From Glandiceps talaboti (lineage: Eukaryota; Hemichordata; Enteropneusta; Spengelidae), in contig NC_135566.1 in NCBI RefSeq assembly GCF_964340395.1, positions 17,117,501 to 17,181,500 on the forward strand: a stretch of 64,000 bases of DNA, in the 5' to 3' direction. This document shows, piece after piece, positions 13,601 to 23,740 of the stretch. A program made the position numbers and the translations under genes. The notes below the pieces were generated by a model. That model did not search any database. It was not told where the DNA came from and worked only from the letters and a program-made list of their open reading frames with translations. Position 1 is the stretch's first letter. Every line of letters starts with the position of its first letter.

Positions 13601-16600
13601 TAAATCTACAAAAAAACAGTCACATAAAAAATTCTTGTTACCATGACAAATTTGCATAAACATGTAATATATATATATATATATAACATAGAATTTAGAG
13701 GATTACTTAAACATGGAATGTTCAACTGGCAATGACAATTTACAGACTACATACATGTACATACACTTGGTATTGGGGTGGGGGTGGGGGTGGGGGTGAG
13801 GGTGGGGCCAGACTGGATTATTTTAAGTGACTAATAGATATTCAGCTGGTAGACTGACAGCTATTAAACCAATTTACAAGTCACATGAATAGAACAGTTC
13901 TGGCAACTTTTTAAACTAACTTCATCTCACAAGCACTTCCACATTGGGTAAATATTAACATGCACAAAATTCAAGATTTCAAAAAATATCTGCAAAGTAT
14001 CAGGACTAGAAATCATCTAAATCTCAATGTACTAACACAATAAAATCTCTAAAATTTCATCACATTACTCAAGAACATTGGGTCTAAATGAAATACAAAA
14101 ATATCAATGGCCCAACAAAGTTATAAATAGCTACACGTAATGTTTTGAGTCTAAACATAGGTTATTTATCCCTGTCAAAGTTGGAACGCAAGCAAAACAT
14201 ACAAGATTATGACATCAGAGTCACACAAAAAATAAATTTGAAAACAGTTTGAAAAGCAGGTCCTAGAGTTCTTCAGATGCACAAAAAAATCTCTTATTTT
14301 GGGAGGTGACCATAACTTACTTGTCATCTTTACTAGCACCAATATCTCTATCGTAGAGTCTTGCTAACCAGGGAAATAAAATTATACCACGGTAACCAAA
14401 TACTTTATGAAGAAACAACTGAAAATAGAAAAGAAAAGTTAAAAAAAAAATCTAATTTGCTAATATTAATAAGTACAAATAAGAAGAGTATAGTGTTCCT
14501 GCTAAGGTTGGGAAGCTTGGTAAAAGAAAAGGTAAAAGTGGTAGTGTTTCCTATAAAATCTATCATGCTTTTGTTTGGGAATGCCAGTAGAATGACATGG
14601 GAATTGTGTGGTTCCAATTACGGTCAATTTTAGAATAGGTGGGGTAGGTAGATTTTTTTTTTTTCCCATGTGCACTAAGAGTCTACTTCAGATAGTTATG
14701 TTTTCTGTTGTTTTCTGTATGGCCTCTGTGTTATTGGTTTCTTCTCATCAGATGTAAAGCCATTACAGATTGGCAGAACAGTTTTATATTGTCTTTTTAA
14801 GTTGATGTCAGTTTCCGCACCCACTATTTGTCACAAGATTTCCCAATTTTCATGATTTTATCATTTTTTCCTTGAATATGTAAAAAAAGTTTAGGGTTGG
14901 CAGTGAAAAACTAGGTGGCGTCGGGTACTGGAACAAAACAATTTTTTTTAGGCATTAGCAAAAAGCATTGGAGTGAGTATCATAAATGTATTTGTGAGTG
15001 TGTAGCCTATCTGTAGATTAGTTAAAGAGTGTTGTAGTCTAAGCTTGATAATTACTTGCGGCAGTTGCGGTTGACAAAATCAAAACAGGAAGAAGCATAC
15101 AGATGGAGTATCCTACTAACTTACAATATGATTGTACAAGCTACATTCACTTGCTCAAGGCATAAATATGCAATCTTTTAAAATACTGAAGGTGACTGCG
15201 TTTTGTATTTCTTCTTCATTGGCCAACAATCTAGACACCAATTCTCTTTAGTCACAGTGATGTAGCAATTTTACAATTTTGTATGTGGTGTATTCAAATT
15301 ATTAGTCTACAAAGTAGTTCCAATATGACCGTGTTACAATTTACACTATTATCTTCACATATTATGTCTTGCCAAAGTCGTTATGCTAGCACAAAAATAT
15401 GTGCGTTCACATCAATGTGACAACGTTATCGCGCCTCCGTGTGATTTTAGTTTAGTACAGCTGTAATAATTAAATTTTAATGAGCAATTGTCTGAAGGAA
15501 GTAAACCAATTACAACTGCCTGTCAATTTGTGATGGATTACTACTGACATGTGCTGTTTACCCTTCACCCTGCATGGGGTTTAGCCAGATTAATACTAAA
15601 ATGTCTGACTTTGACTAAACGTAATGTGTGACGATAATGTAGTGTAAATCTTATAATGGAACTAGACTATCAAATTACTGCCAAGGGAGAAGTGCAATGT
15701 ACATGTATATTCTCTCCTTAGTAAGGTATGTATACACATTTGGTTGTGAACTCACCTGTCCTGTAATGTATTTTCCTTGTTCTTTGGGCTGCTCTAATTT
15801 ACCAACAGTTTCAAGCCTCCTGTAAAGCAATATACACCAAATATTAATTGTGATGCAAAACTTATACTGGTCTAAGGTCATAGGTCAAGAAGATGTCAGA
15901 TAAATGGGTAAAGTACACAAACTGAGTTGAGTGTACTGAGGTCAAGATGGCTTTATGCTGAGGTCAAGGTACAGACAGTGACTGAGTGAGTCAAGATGAC
16001 TTTGCACTGAGATCAAGATGAATGTAGTGAAGGTGACCGTAATATCTGAGATTGAGATGACCATGATACATGGCTGCAGTTAAGCTGGGCATGGAGGTCA
16101 CGATGGCTAGTTAGCTGCAATAATTGTAGCGTTTGCTGTGATTTTGAGGTTTTTTTTCTGCTGTTTTTGTGCTTTTTGTCATTCTGATTTTTAACTGGAA
16201 GCAAACACTACAATTCCTGTAACGTAAATGCAAATAGACGGAAGCGATTCAGATCTGAATCGCAAAGTTGGGCAAATAGATGAGATCATGCTGAATACAT
16301 GAGTGAGTTGTCAGCACACTACCCGTTTCACAATGCTGCATACGTTGCTACTTTTGCGATTTTGATGGGATTGGGGTACCTCTGAACATTTCTTGGGTCT
16401 TGAAGGCTCCATTATTAATGTTGGAGTTAGAAAATGTCCAATTTTTTGGCAGGTATGGCATAATTTAGCAGGAAAATTCACCCATAATAGACCTCTTGGC
16501 TCCACTGATATAAGATAACACCTATGTTTGAGCCTGGGATTGAAACCCAGGTCTTTAATTTAACCCAGTACACCATGTGGAGATAGGAAGGACCTGGGAG

Positions 16601-17367
16601 TACACTAAACCATGCCATTGTCATCAATGCAAACTGATTTGTAGTCAGTGTTACAGAGGTTCCCATTGTTATAACAAATGGGCCTAAACCCTCACGATTA
16701 CAGAGAATGTATTATTGGAAACCAGAACTTCAGAAGAAGTTTGAATCTGACGTCACAGGCTTGTGTACTTAATAATACTACATGTATCATGAGAGCAATC
16801 TGAACGTAACACTTTGTCGACCCATACACATTCTTGCTCAAATTTTTCCCTGTCTGCAAAACTGGTAGTAAATAGTTTTCATTCTCACATTTATTGTGAT
16901 AGATATTTTCACACAATTTTCAATTTTGTAGTTAACAAAAAGTTGAAGAGTGTTCCTGAGTTTTGATGACCTTGAGACCTATGAATTATACGCAAGATGA
17001 CCGGGCCAAGATAAAACCAAACAGTTATAAAACTATGCCGACAAGTTACTGCGACACAGGGGTCAATAAAATGTGGAGTGAGATAAAAAGACGACCATGA
17101 AATAGCGAAGTAAACAGTTTAGCTCTGCATCTGTAAATTTAGTCAATCATAAAATGTCGTTTGCTCGGAGACATGTCACGAGCAAAGTGAAACGGTACAC
17201 ATTTGGACCACGCCAGTGCAAAGCCTGCCTTACCTCTGGGAAAATGTTCGTTTCCATACCCTATTTGACACTGAGATGACTAACAATGCATCAGTTTTTC
17301 TACATGACGTGCGAAGAAGTGGAAACAGCATGTTCTTCGCCAATGTGTGAACCGACGACGTCGCCAT
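6064..17367 (-). CDS. POLDIP2: DNA polymerase delta-interacting protein 2 (PDIP38), 11 exons
   Basis: A complete gene of 355 codons. Coding exons, in order of translation: 17367-17234, 15819-15756, 14418-14321, 13605-13497, 12180-12111, 11096-10989, 9776-9640, 7963-7937, 7488-7363, 6651-6572, 6178-6064. All junctions are GT-AG and the phases join without a frameshift. The arginine-rich N-terminus without acidic residues (MATSSVHTLAKNMLFPLLRT...) looks like a mitochondrial presequence. Residues 67 to about 180 form the YccV/HspQ-like domain (FGYRGIILFPWLARLYDRD, then THTYYQVLIDSRDCP). Residues from about 222 to the end form the ApaG domain (ENLGDETVQLRERHWRIFSL, GRGVVGQ, IPPFSLES). These match vertebrate POLDIP2 (368 residues) over the full length. 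In mammals the protein binds DNA polymerase delta p50 and PCNA and has mitochondrial roles. Exon 8 is only 27 nt. Introns hold several foldback elements. Confidence 0.95.
6970..7290. mobile_element. Foldback element, family 3, copy 1 (POLDIP2 intron)
   Basis: Sequence at 7030-7110 (ATCATGGCTTCCTACTTG, then GACCAAGTCTG and GTAACTCAATG) is repeated in inverted orientation at 7200-7282. The T-rich centre separates the arms. A second copy lies at 24245-24585 and a degenerate one near 47690-47870. Non-coding, MITE-like. Confidence 0.7.
7557..7745. repeat. (TATG)n / (TG)n compound microsatellite
   Basis: About 70 bp of near-perfect TATG units grade into TACG, CATG and TG-rich interrupted repeats. 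It lies in the POLDIP2 intron between exons 8 and 9. The long cysteine/tyrosine-rich open frames here are products of the repeat. Confidence 0.95.
9133..9437. mobile_element. Foldback element with ~120-bp arms (POLDIP2 intron)
   Basis: The arm 9133-9253 pairs with 9318-9437 (TTTCTACTCACAGAGTCAAA against its reverse complement; GTGTACTACAATGG against CCATTGTAGTACAC). The spacer is about 65 bp. It has no open frame of its own and looks like a non-autonomous foldback transposon. Confidence 0.8.
10059..10111. repeat. 39-bp palindrome flanked by 7-bp direct repeats
   Basis: A near-perfect palindrome (10064-10104, ends CCATAGACAGT and ACTGTCTATGG, centre AGAAGAATTTCTTCT) is flanked by exact TTCAGCC repeats at 10059-10065 and 10105-10111. 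The terminal motif is shared with 2126-2140. Confidence 0.65.
10551..10691. repeat. (TACA)n microsatellite
   Basis: TACA repeats with two short (CA) interruptions, within a POLDIP2 intron. Overlapping open frames on both strands are repeat artefacts. Confidence 0.95.
11293..11528. mobile_element. Foldback element with CTGTCAACAG-type ends
   Basis: Left arm 11293 to about 11360 (CTGTCAACAGTCGTCCGTGC, GTCTCGCTCCG) pairs with right arm about 11458-11528. The arms differ at several positions. Flanking heptamers TTTACAT and TCTACAT differ at one base and could be a target-site duplication. POLDIP2 intron. Confidence 0.7.
11598..11628. repeat. 31-bp hairpin, 12-nt perfect arms
   Basis: ACTTGTTTGACC pairs with GGTCAAACAAGT across a 7-base loop. 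No exact 7-bp flanking repeat was found, unlike the other mini-palindromes. Confidence 0.7.
11960..12032 (-). repeat. tRNA-like SINE head remnant
   Basis: On the minus strand an A-box-like TGGCCGAGCAG (12021-12011) is followed by a B-box-like GGGTTCGAACTT (11995-11984). These are hallmarks of a tRNA-derived SINE promoter. The 15-base gap between the boxes is too short for a functional tRNA gene, so this is more likely a deleted SINE fragment. Confidence 0.4.
12658..13093. repeat. Nested inverted repeats, possible foldback element
   Basis: CCTCGGATGTTC (12658-12669) pairs with GAACATCCGAGG (12715-12726). Immediately after, TCTAGCGAATGTCA (12727-12740) pairs with TGACATTCGCTAGA (13080-13093). 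The nested arrangement suggests a decayed foldback element within a POLDIP2 intron. Confidence 0.5.
13326..13540 (-). repeat. Threefold tandem repeat of POLDIP2 exon 4 end plus donor
   Basis: Three imperfect units (13326-13392, 13396-13472, 13473-13540) each contain the last ~30 bases of exon 4 (encoding VLIDSRDCP), a GTAAGTACATTC donor, and a CAGACAATCAA tail. Only the 13473-13540 unit is joined to the rest of the exon. Reading past its donor meets a stop within about 15 codons, so the outer units are decoys. Confidence 0.85.
14601..14957 (+). mobile_element. MITE family 1, copy a (POLDIP2 intron)
   Basis: A roughly 350-bp non-coding element with inverted ends of the type GGCCTAAA..AATTGTGTGGTTCCG. 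Recognisable internal landmarks are TAGGTGGGGTAGGTAGA, GTTATGTTTTCTGTTG and CCATTACAGATTGG. The window holds seven copies. This one has decayed 5' terminal bases. Confidence 0.8.
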
Positions 17368-18034
17368 CTTTAATTTTCTCGTGAACCTCGCTTTGAGGCT
17401 GATAAAGGTCGCCCTCTTTAGACTCGCCTAGATATTTTCATTCTCTTATCTTTCTGTAAAAAAGTTTTGAATGTACCCATCATTTATTTTCTTAAACAAA
17501 TCCTTTGCCAATAATTCTTGGGGACTATTAAATATAACTGAATACATTTATTTCGAGGGGGGGTGCATTTGACTTTATGTCATTAATATAATTAACATTA
17601 TTGTTTTATAGTATCACTTTCTTTAATTTTCACATTTTCAAGTACATGTAGCACATAGTAAAAATAGAATAAGCATCAACTTCATCAGAACGTTTATATC
17701 ATTTTCAAGTATATAAAAAATAGATTTTCATTCACGTTGTTAAACAGTAACTTAGGTTTCTTTGCCCGTTGTTTTCTCTCGAATTAAAAAAAAAAATGTT
17801 TCAGTCTGCTGCCATGGGCGCGCGCCTTCCATCATGACCATGGGGAATTTAATTTTTCAGGGACGTATATTCGTATAAACATATTATAAGTCCCTGGTGC
17901 TAGTGACAGATCTACACTTCGAGGGAAAATCGGACTGGGGGAAAATGGGTATGTGGCATGACGTGTTCGAGTAAACGGAAATCAAGGCACAACATTCGGA
18001 TATCAGTGGATATGCAGCAACACAGAATCTGAAA

Positions 18035-18092
18035 GTGTCACGGTCAACATTCTCGTATGAAGAACGCCGCCACCAACAGTTCACGACGCACA
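18035..18092 (+). repeat. Upstream direct repeat, copy 1
   Basis: The motifs GTGTCACGGTCAA, TTCTCGTATGAAGAACGCC and CCACCAACAGTTC recur in the same order at 18287-18345. Both copies lie between the two divergent start codons, so the repeat may be promoter DNA. Confidence 0.6.
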
Positions 18093-18117
18093 TATATATC
18101 CCTGATATATATAGTAC

Positions 18118-18184
18118 AGAGGTTTAGATGCTGGTTTATAATGCTCCCGTAGGGGTACGCGTTCTAACGTGTATCTAAACCTCT
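18118..18184. repeat. Inverted repeat AGAGGTTTAGAT
   Basis: The 12-nt arms at 18118-18129 and 18173-18184 enclose a 43-base spacer. It lies upstream of the small plus-strand gene, between the two copies of the upstream direct repeat. Confidence 0.55.
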
Positions 18185-18286
18185 CTAGCATGACGTGTTT
18201 ACGTTAACGTTGTATTCCTGGCCTGCAAATGTAATTCCAGCCACAGCACTACACATATCAATGCAAGTCAGAACTAGAATTCACTA

Positions 18287-18345
18287 ATGTCACGGTCAAA
18301 GTCTCGTACCAGGCCATAATTGAAGAGCGCCACCAACAGTTCGAT
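18287..18345 (+). repeat. Upstream direct repeat, copy 2
   Basis: Matches 18035-18092 (ATGTCACGGTCAA, TCTCGTA, GCGCCACCAACAGTTC), with a short insertion. It is about 100 bases upstream of the start codon of the small plus-strand gene. Confidence 0.6.
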
Positions 18346-18444
18346 ACGCATAAACCAGAACGTCAGCATTTTAGAAGTTTGGAACATTTTAATTCCACCA
18401 CAGAACGGCATCGATGTTTTTGAAAACAACAATATAGAGACACA

Positions 18445-19446
18445 ATGTGTTGTAAAACTCTTCTAAAAATTATCAGTTTAAGTGGCTATACCCTAGTCAT
18501 TGTCGTGTACCTTTGGAAAAGAAATCAAGAGCGCCGATTGGAATCAAGAATCGATGATCTATCTGCCAAGTTACTCTCCAAAAATGACGAAAAGAAGAAA
18601 CTTATCCGAGAGATGGAATGTCTTGGCGAACAAGTTGACAACCTTAAAATTGAGATAACTGGTTTACGAGAATTAGTTAGAATCAAAGATATGAAGATAA
18701 TGCATTTGTTGACAGATCTAGAGTCAGGTAAAATACAATAACGTTGTAGCCATCCTTAGAAGCTATCAGATTCCATGGTTTTGATACTCTTCGTCTGTGT
18801 GAAAGAAAGAAAGAGAGAGATTTCTCTATTGTATTTATCGTGCTAGAGACACACAGGCAAACTAGCAGAGACGAGAGAGAGAGACGAGAGAGAGAGAATG
18901 AATGAATGAATTAATTTGAACCACGATCATCTATTTGCCAGTGGGTTTTAAATTTGCATATTTCGATAAATCGTTGAATGACACTATGATGTCATGTTAA
19001 AATACAAGCCGAGGAGAAATGGCTGCATAAGCATTTTATTGATCATTTACATAGAGTTTACTTCTTTCCATAATTTCTCCACCGTTGATGGCGATACAGT
19101 AAGACGTATTCAAATTCAGCAAACCCAAATAATGCGTAAGTGGGTGTTGGTGTCAATACAACATGCCCATTACTTTATTCATGTTGGGGAGGGGATATCG
19201 ATGGTGACTCGCTACATGACGTGCGCCATCAACGTTGAATAACATAATGATCTGAAGTGTGTCTATTTTGCAGATATAGACGGAGACCAAGAAGCGAACT
19301 GCAATAACAGTCAGGGTGGTACACCACAAAACAAACGTCAAGGGAACAAAAAATCATCACTTTCAACACCTGGTTCCAGAAGATGGCGTGGAAGACAACT
19401 CCGATTTGGAAAAATTAACATAACGCCTAACCATTTACGATATTGA
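18445..19446 (+). CDS. Small membrane-anchored coiled-coil protein, two exons, unknown family
   Basis: Exon 1 is 18445-18727 and exon 2 is 19274-19446; the GT-AG junction joins in frame and gives 151 residues. Residues 8-24 (IISLSGYTLVIVVYLW region) form a single hydrophobic segment, followed by positively charged KRNQERR, so a signal anchor with the rest in the cytosol is likely. Residues about 25-93 are charged and heptad-like (ESRIDDLSAKLLSKNDEKKK, LGEQVDNLKIEITGLRELV), predicting a coiled coil. The C-terminal 57 residues are polar and basic (RRWRGRQLRFGKI). The gene is head-to-head with POLDIP2, start codons 1.08 kb apart. A 36-nt in-phase candidate microexon lies at 19100-19135. I do not recognise the family. 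The start was chosen as the first ATG of the open frame. Coding status is inferred from frame and splice sites only. Confidence 0.55.
18810..18908. repeat. (GA)n-rich low-complexity tract
   Basis: GAAAGAAAGAGAGAGA and GAGAGAGACGAGAGAGAGAG runs, ending in an (ATGA)n run, in the intron of the small coiled-coil gene. Confidence 0.8.
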
Positions 19447-19959
19447 CTTGTACCCCCTCACCCATGACAGATTTTACACTGACTATAAATTAATTTGAAA
19501 GATATATTTCACAATTCTAAAAAAACATCATGATATAATTGCATATGGTCGGACTATGACAAATTGCTATTAATCAACATGTGTTATTAATATTTAAATT
19601 AATCACGCCATACTAGAAGATGATTGCATCTTGTGAGGGATGGTCAATCAGCGATATAAACGATTTTAATCATTACACCTAATATATGTAGTCTCTATTT
19701 CTAAGATTTGAAATGCAACAATCTTTATACCAGGTCACAAATTCTCAAAGCACTCAGTTTTACTTTTGATTTCTTGCTTGGCATGTATTAAAAGTATAGT
19801 ACACTCTTTGTGCAAGGTAATGGCTAACTTTAATTTCTTCAAATAATGGCAAGAAGAGAATACACATTGTTTTTAATTCCAAACCCCAAAAGTAGTATTA
19901 GCCATATACGTTCTGAACGAGGGTAGGGATGGCATTGACTAAGATTAGCATACTATCTT

Positions 19960-20560
19960 GAGAATACACTCTATAAATTTCATACAACTTGGTTGATGAT
20001 AGATGATAATAAAATGCATCTGTACTATAAATCTTTATGATGCAGTGTTTATGTTAATAAGTCATTTGCATATAAGTAGAAATCAACAACACTGAAGGAG
20101 AATTCCCAGGGTCCCCCTTGATAAATAAAATAAGCGGATATACTCGCTATCAGAAAGTGTCTTCACCATTGTCTATGCAGTTACTGAGTGATCCGTGACG
20201 TGTCACATGATCAGTGGTCACATGATGTGAAATGGCATTGAAATTTTCCCCTGACGTAAAAAAGTTATTTTCGTCTGATTTAAATGTGAACACACAGCAC
20301 ACATACATAGTAGCTACTGGGACATATACATATATATGTAGCGTCTTGACATTGGAAGCTATATTATATTCATGTTCAGCAGTCAGTGTCTATGAACAGG
20401 TAGGCCAAACACGTTGCTTTAAGTTGACCTTGTATTTCCGTTGTTTTTGTTTTGCAAGATATGTATCGATCTGCATGCATGATTATGCAAATACGTGTGA
20501 TATGATTCAAAACAAGTGTCCTACACTTTTTGAGTTGTTATGTCGAGTTTGTTAAAGGTG
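19960..20560 (+). repeat. Tandem segmental duplication, start of copy A
   Basis: From about 19960 the sequence matches 51570-52175 with scattered substitutions and small indels (CTTGAGAATACACTCT, AACACTGAAGGAGAATTC, GCGGATATACTCGC, and so on). This marks the left edge of a duplicated segment of about 31.6 kb. Each copy is followed by a CACHD1-like gene in the same orientation. Confidence 0.85.
20185..20399 (+). promoter_or_regulatory. Putative promoter and noncoding first exon of CACHD1-like copy A
   Basis: The block holds CRE-like TGACGT motifs within GTGACGTGTCACATGATC and CTGACGTAAAA, a TATA-like CATATATATGTAG at about 20330, then GCGTCTTGACATTGG and a donor-like GAACAG|GTAGGC after 20399. 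It is strongly conserved at 51810-52032 upstream of copy B. A matching acceptor (TTTTCTCACAG) lies at 25409, just before the start codon. The role is inferred from conservation and layout. Confidence 0.4.
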
Positions 20561-21515
20561 AATGACAAAAATCATGTCCATCGACATATAGTTGCATGTT
20601 AATTATCATGGTGCCATGTATCATAGCTTAACGAGTCAGGTGCGACCATTTCACGGTTGATCAAATTGTCAGTTTCAATACAGGTTACAGCCAGTGATCA
20701 TGACAGGCAAATGTTGTCAAGCTAAACTTGTTGCACAACTGAATCAATACCGCTTTGCATAGCATGGTGGAAGTATGGGGATGTGTATGTTTTGATATGA
20801 ACAGTTTATGCCCTATTTACATCTACATGAAATGCCAGGGGAACTTATAATTGAAATTCGTGTGTGAATATGATGAACTAAGGTGTAAAGAGGCCATATA
20901 AAACTGTGCTCATCAAAGGGTGGATGTAATACATGTCTCTGTACTTCCAATATGCTATGTCAAACAATTCAAATTCAATAATGTTGTTTTACTTTTTCTG
21001 TTTGTAACAAGGTCCGCTTGTAAATTCTTGCCTGTCGCTTGTTGTATAGTACCAACCGTATTACACTACTGTAATTACACACGTTTGGTTTCTCCATTCG
21101 TGTTCCTATTTTTGTTTCACGCCTATTGTAATTCTAATTCTGTGACTTTGTTACGCCGTCAAGTATTCAAGGCATTTGTCCATTCTTTTTTTTTGTCCAA
21201 ACTTCCGTATCACATTTCTGACAATCCCTGTCATTCGAATTCGATACAATGCGGACATTGTTGTTGTTTAGTTGTCGGGTGACATAGTGAGGTTGATGTC
21301 TTTCTTTCAACCGATTAATAGACCTTATTCTTAAATGGCGGACGAGATCTCGCAAAATTCAAGAGTTTAGTGCGTAATTTATTCATTAATTTTTTTTCAA
21401 AAAAATCGCTGCAGACGGATTTCAACATGATCTGTTAGTCAGCTAAATCACTAGACAAGTCCTTGTCTGTGGTTAAATCATAGAAGTACTTTCATGGTTA
21501 CAGACGTGCTGCTAG

Positions 21516-22243
21516 GTTCGTAATAGACAACAACACACGGCTATCAACACGATCAGAACTACCGAGGTTTTATTTCTTAAAGCTCTTTTCACTACCGGCC
21601 CTCCACACCTCTACTCTTTTATGTCCTAACACGAACAATAACTTTAAACAGTCGTAACACAGTCTGTGGCATGAAATGTTAGCCTAACAAACAATCACCG
21701 ACCTAAATACAAGATTTGAGTGGTTTATCAAAGTTTGTTCCGCTTTTTAGTGTATCATTGAAAGTTTCTGTTGTTGATATTTATAGACACCTGATTCGAC
21801 TTATTTTTCATTCTAGTTCATTTTTTAATATGATATTTTTTCCAAAATGGAATTGAAGGGGCACAAGCTGAGTTTATACGTATTTGTAGTTATTACTGCA
21901 TATTTAAAAGGTACGCGCAGTATTGTACCTACTGAAGCGTGTCTATATATATCCGAAAGATAATTCAACAACAGAGACTTTCAATGATGCACCAAAAAGA
22001 GGAACAAACTTTGATAAACCACTTAAATCGTGTATTTAGGTCGGTGATTGTTTGTTAGGCTAACATTTCATGCCACAGACTGTGTGACGACTGTTTAAAG
22101 TTATTGTTCGTGTTAGGACATAAAAGAATAGAGGTGTGTAGACCCAGTAGTGAAAAGAGCTTTAAGAAAATAAACCCGCAGTAGTTCTGTTTGTGTTAGT
22201 TCAAATGTCTGTTGATAACCGTGTGTTGTTGTCTATTACGAAC
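21516..22243. mobile_element. Large foldback transposon, ~260-bp arms
   Basis: The element begins GTTCGTAATAGACAACAACA and ends with its reverse complement at 22243. The left arm runs to about 21777 and the right arm starts at about 21965, leaving a spacer of about 190 bp. The arms differ by scattered substitutions and small indels. It has no transposase frame and is absent from the corresponding part of copy B. Confidence 0.85.
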
Positions 22244-22539
22244 ATATCATTGACTGAACTCAAACCAGGTATTACGATAAACTCATAAATGATACAGTGA
22301 CTTAATTTATCACATGTATAAAAAAATGTTAAAGAAACCCTTACTATACCAATCAACTGTTCTAACAATACCAGGAGATAACTGTAATGTCATAGAAGAC
22401 ATACATTGACATTAACATTATACTAGAATAGTTTTAATCCAGTTTTTTTATGTAAGTATTTTAACTTGAGTAAAACAGTTTGTAAACTCAGCTTGTGCCA
22501 ATTTAAGTTATTTGACCACCAAAAATGGATAAAAATGTC

Positions 22540-23740
22540 ATTTTGTAGTTATTTTAAAGAATGAAAGATCATTGTCATTTGGAACTTTATGGAAATTTCC
22601 ATTACTTGAATCACTACTGTTCATGAGATGTATGAATAAATGTATTAGCTCAAGAAGAAGAAAAGAATATGGCGTTGTTGTAAAAACTAATGTCCTGTAT
22701 GTTTGTAATTTACATAAACTGTAAGATGTGAAATGTTGATAAAACAAAACATGGAATTCTTATAGAGTACCTATTCATAACAAAACAATATAGCAGCTGT
22801 TTTCCCATTAATTTTAATTTAGTTTATCAGTATGCAAATTGCGTATATAAACAGGCATTTAAATGGTTTCCTTGTTTTTTAGGATTTGGCAATCAAATAA
22901 ATTTTACTAATGATCAACAATTATCATGGTAAGGTCAAATAATAATAAAAAAAAGATGTTTGTTCCCTTTGCCCGACCCTAATTTTTTTTTTACATATTC
23001 AAGAAAAAAATAAGAAAATCGCGAAAATTGTGTCTCTCTCAAGAAATAGTGGATGCGGAAACTGACATCAATTGAAAAAGACAATATAAAACTGTTCTTC
23101 CAATCTGTAATGGCTGTACATCTGACAAGAAGCCAATAACCCAGAGATCATATAGAAAACAACAGAAACATGACTATCTGAACTAGACACTCACATATAA
23201 AAGAAAAATAAATTAAAAAAAATATAATAAAAATCTTCCTACCCCACCTATTTTAAAATTAAATGTAATCGGAACCACACAATTTTTTAACGCCTAATAA
23301 GACTATATGTATTGACAGAACAGTTGATCGGCAGTGTCAATGGACATTTATCAGTTTGTGAATGTCAATTATAGGTTTTTAGCTGTTTTCTCAGTATTTG
23401 TAAATCTAAAGTACATGACTGCTTTAGACTATCGTGTTGTTGTGGAAACTAATGTCATGTATGTTTGTAATTTACATAAAACTGTAAGGTGTGAAATGTG
23501 ATTGATAGCCCCATTAAACAAAGCATGGAATTCTTATAGAGTACCTATTCATAACCAAACAATATAACAGCTGTTTTCCCAATAAGTAAAACCTAATTTT
23601 AATTTAGATCATTAATATACAAATTATGTATATAAACAGGGTTTTAAATGGTTTCCTTGTTTTTTAGGCATTGGCAATCAAATTTTTACCAATAATCAAC
23701 CATTGTCATGGTCATAATTTATAGATTTTAAAAGAGTAAT
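22540..23740. repeat. Tandem duplication split by a MITE
   Basis: Sequence at about 22660-22930 (GTTGTTGTAAAAACTAATGT, TGGAATTCTTATAGAGTACC, AAATGGTTTCCTTGTTTTTT) is repeated at about 23430-23715. A MITE of family 1 (22950-23298) sits between the copies. Upstream of copy B a single version occurs in inverted orientation at 52560-53110. Confidence 0.75.
22950..23298 (-). mobile_element. MITE family 1, copy b
   Basis: Minus-orientation copy: TTGTTCCCTTTGCCCGACCC at the left and CGGAACCACACAATTTTTTA then CGCCTAATAA at the right. Non-coding. Confidence 0.8.

Noticed and set aside
16478-16666. B-box-like GGGTTTCAATCCC on the minus strand near 16537-16549, and the minus-strand open frames at 16311-16666
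   Set aside because: No matching A box was found, and the frames have no homology or splice context. They lie in a POLDIP2 intron.
20920-21282. 120-codon plus-strand open frame
   Set aside because: Hydrophobic, low-complexity composition, no homology or splice sites, and the frame is not preserved upstream of copy B.
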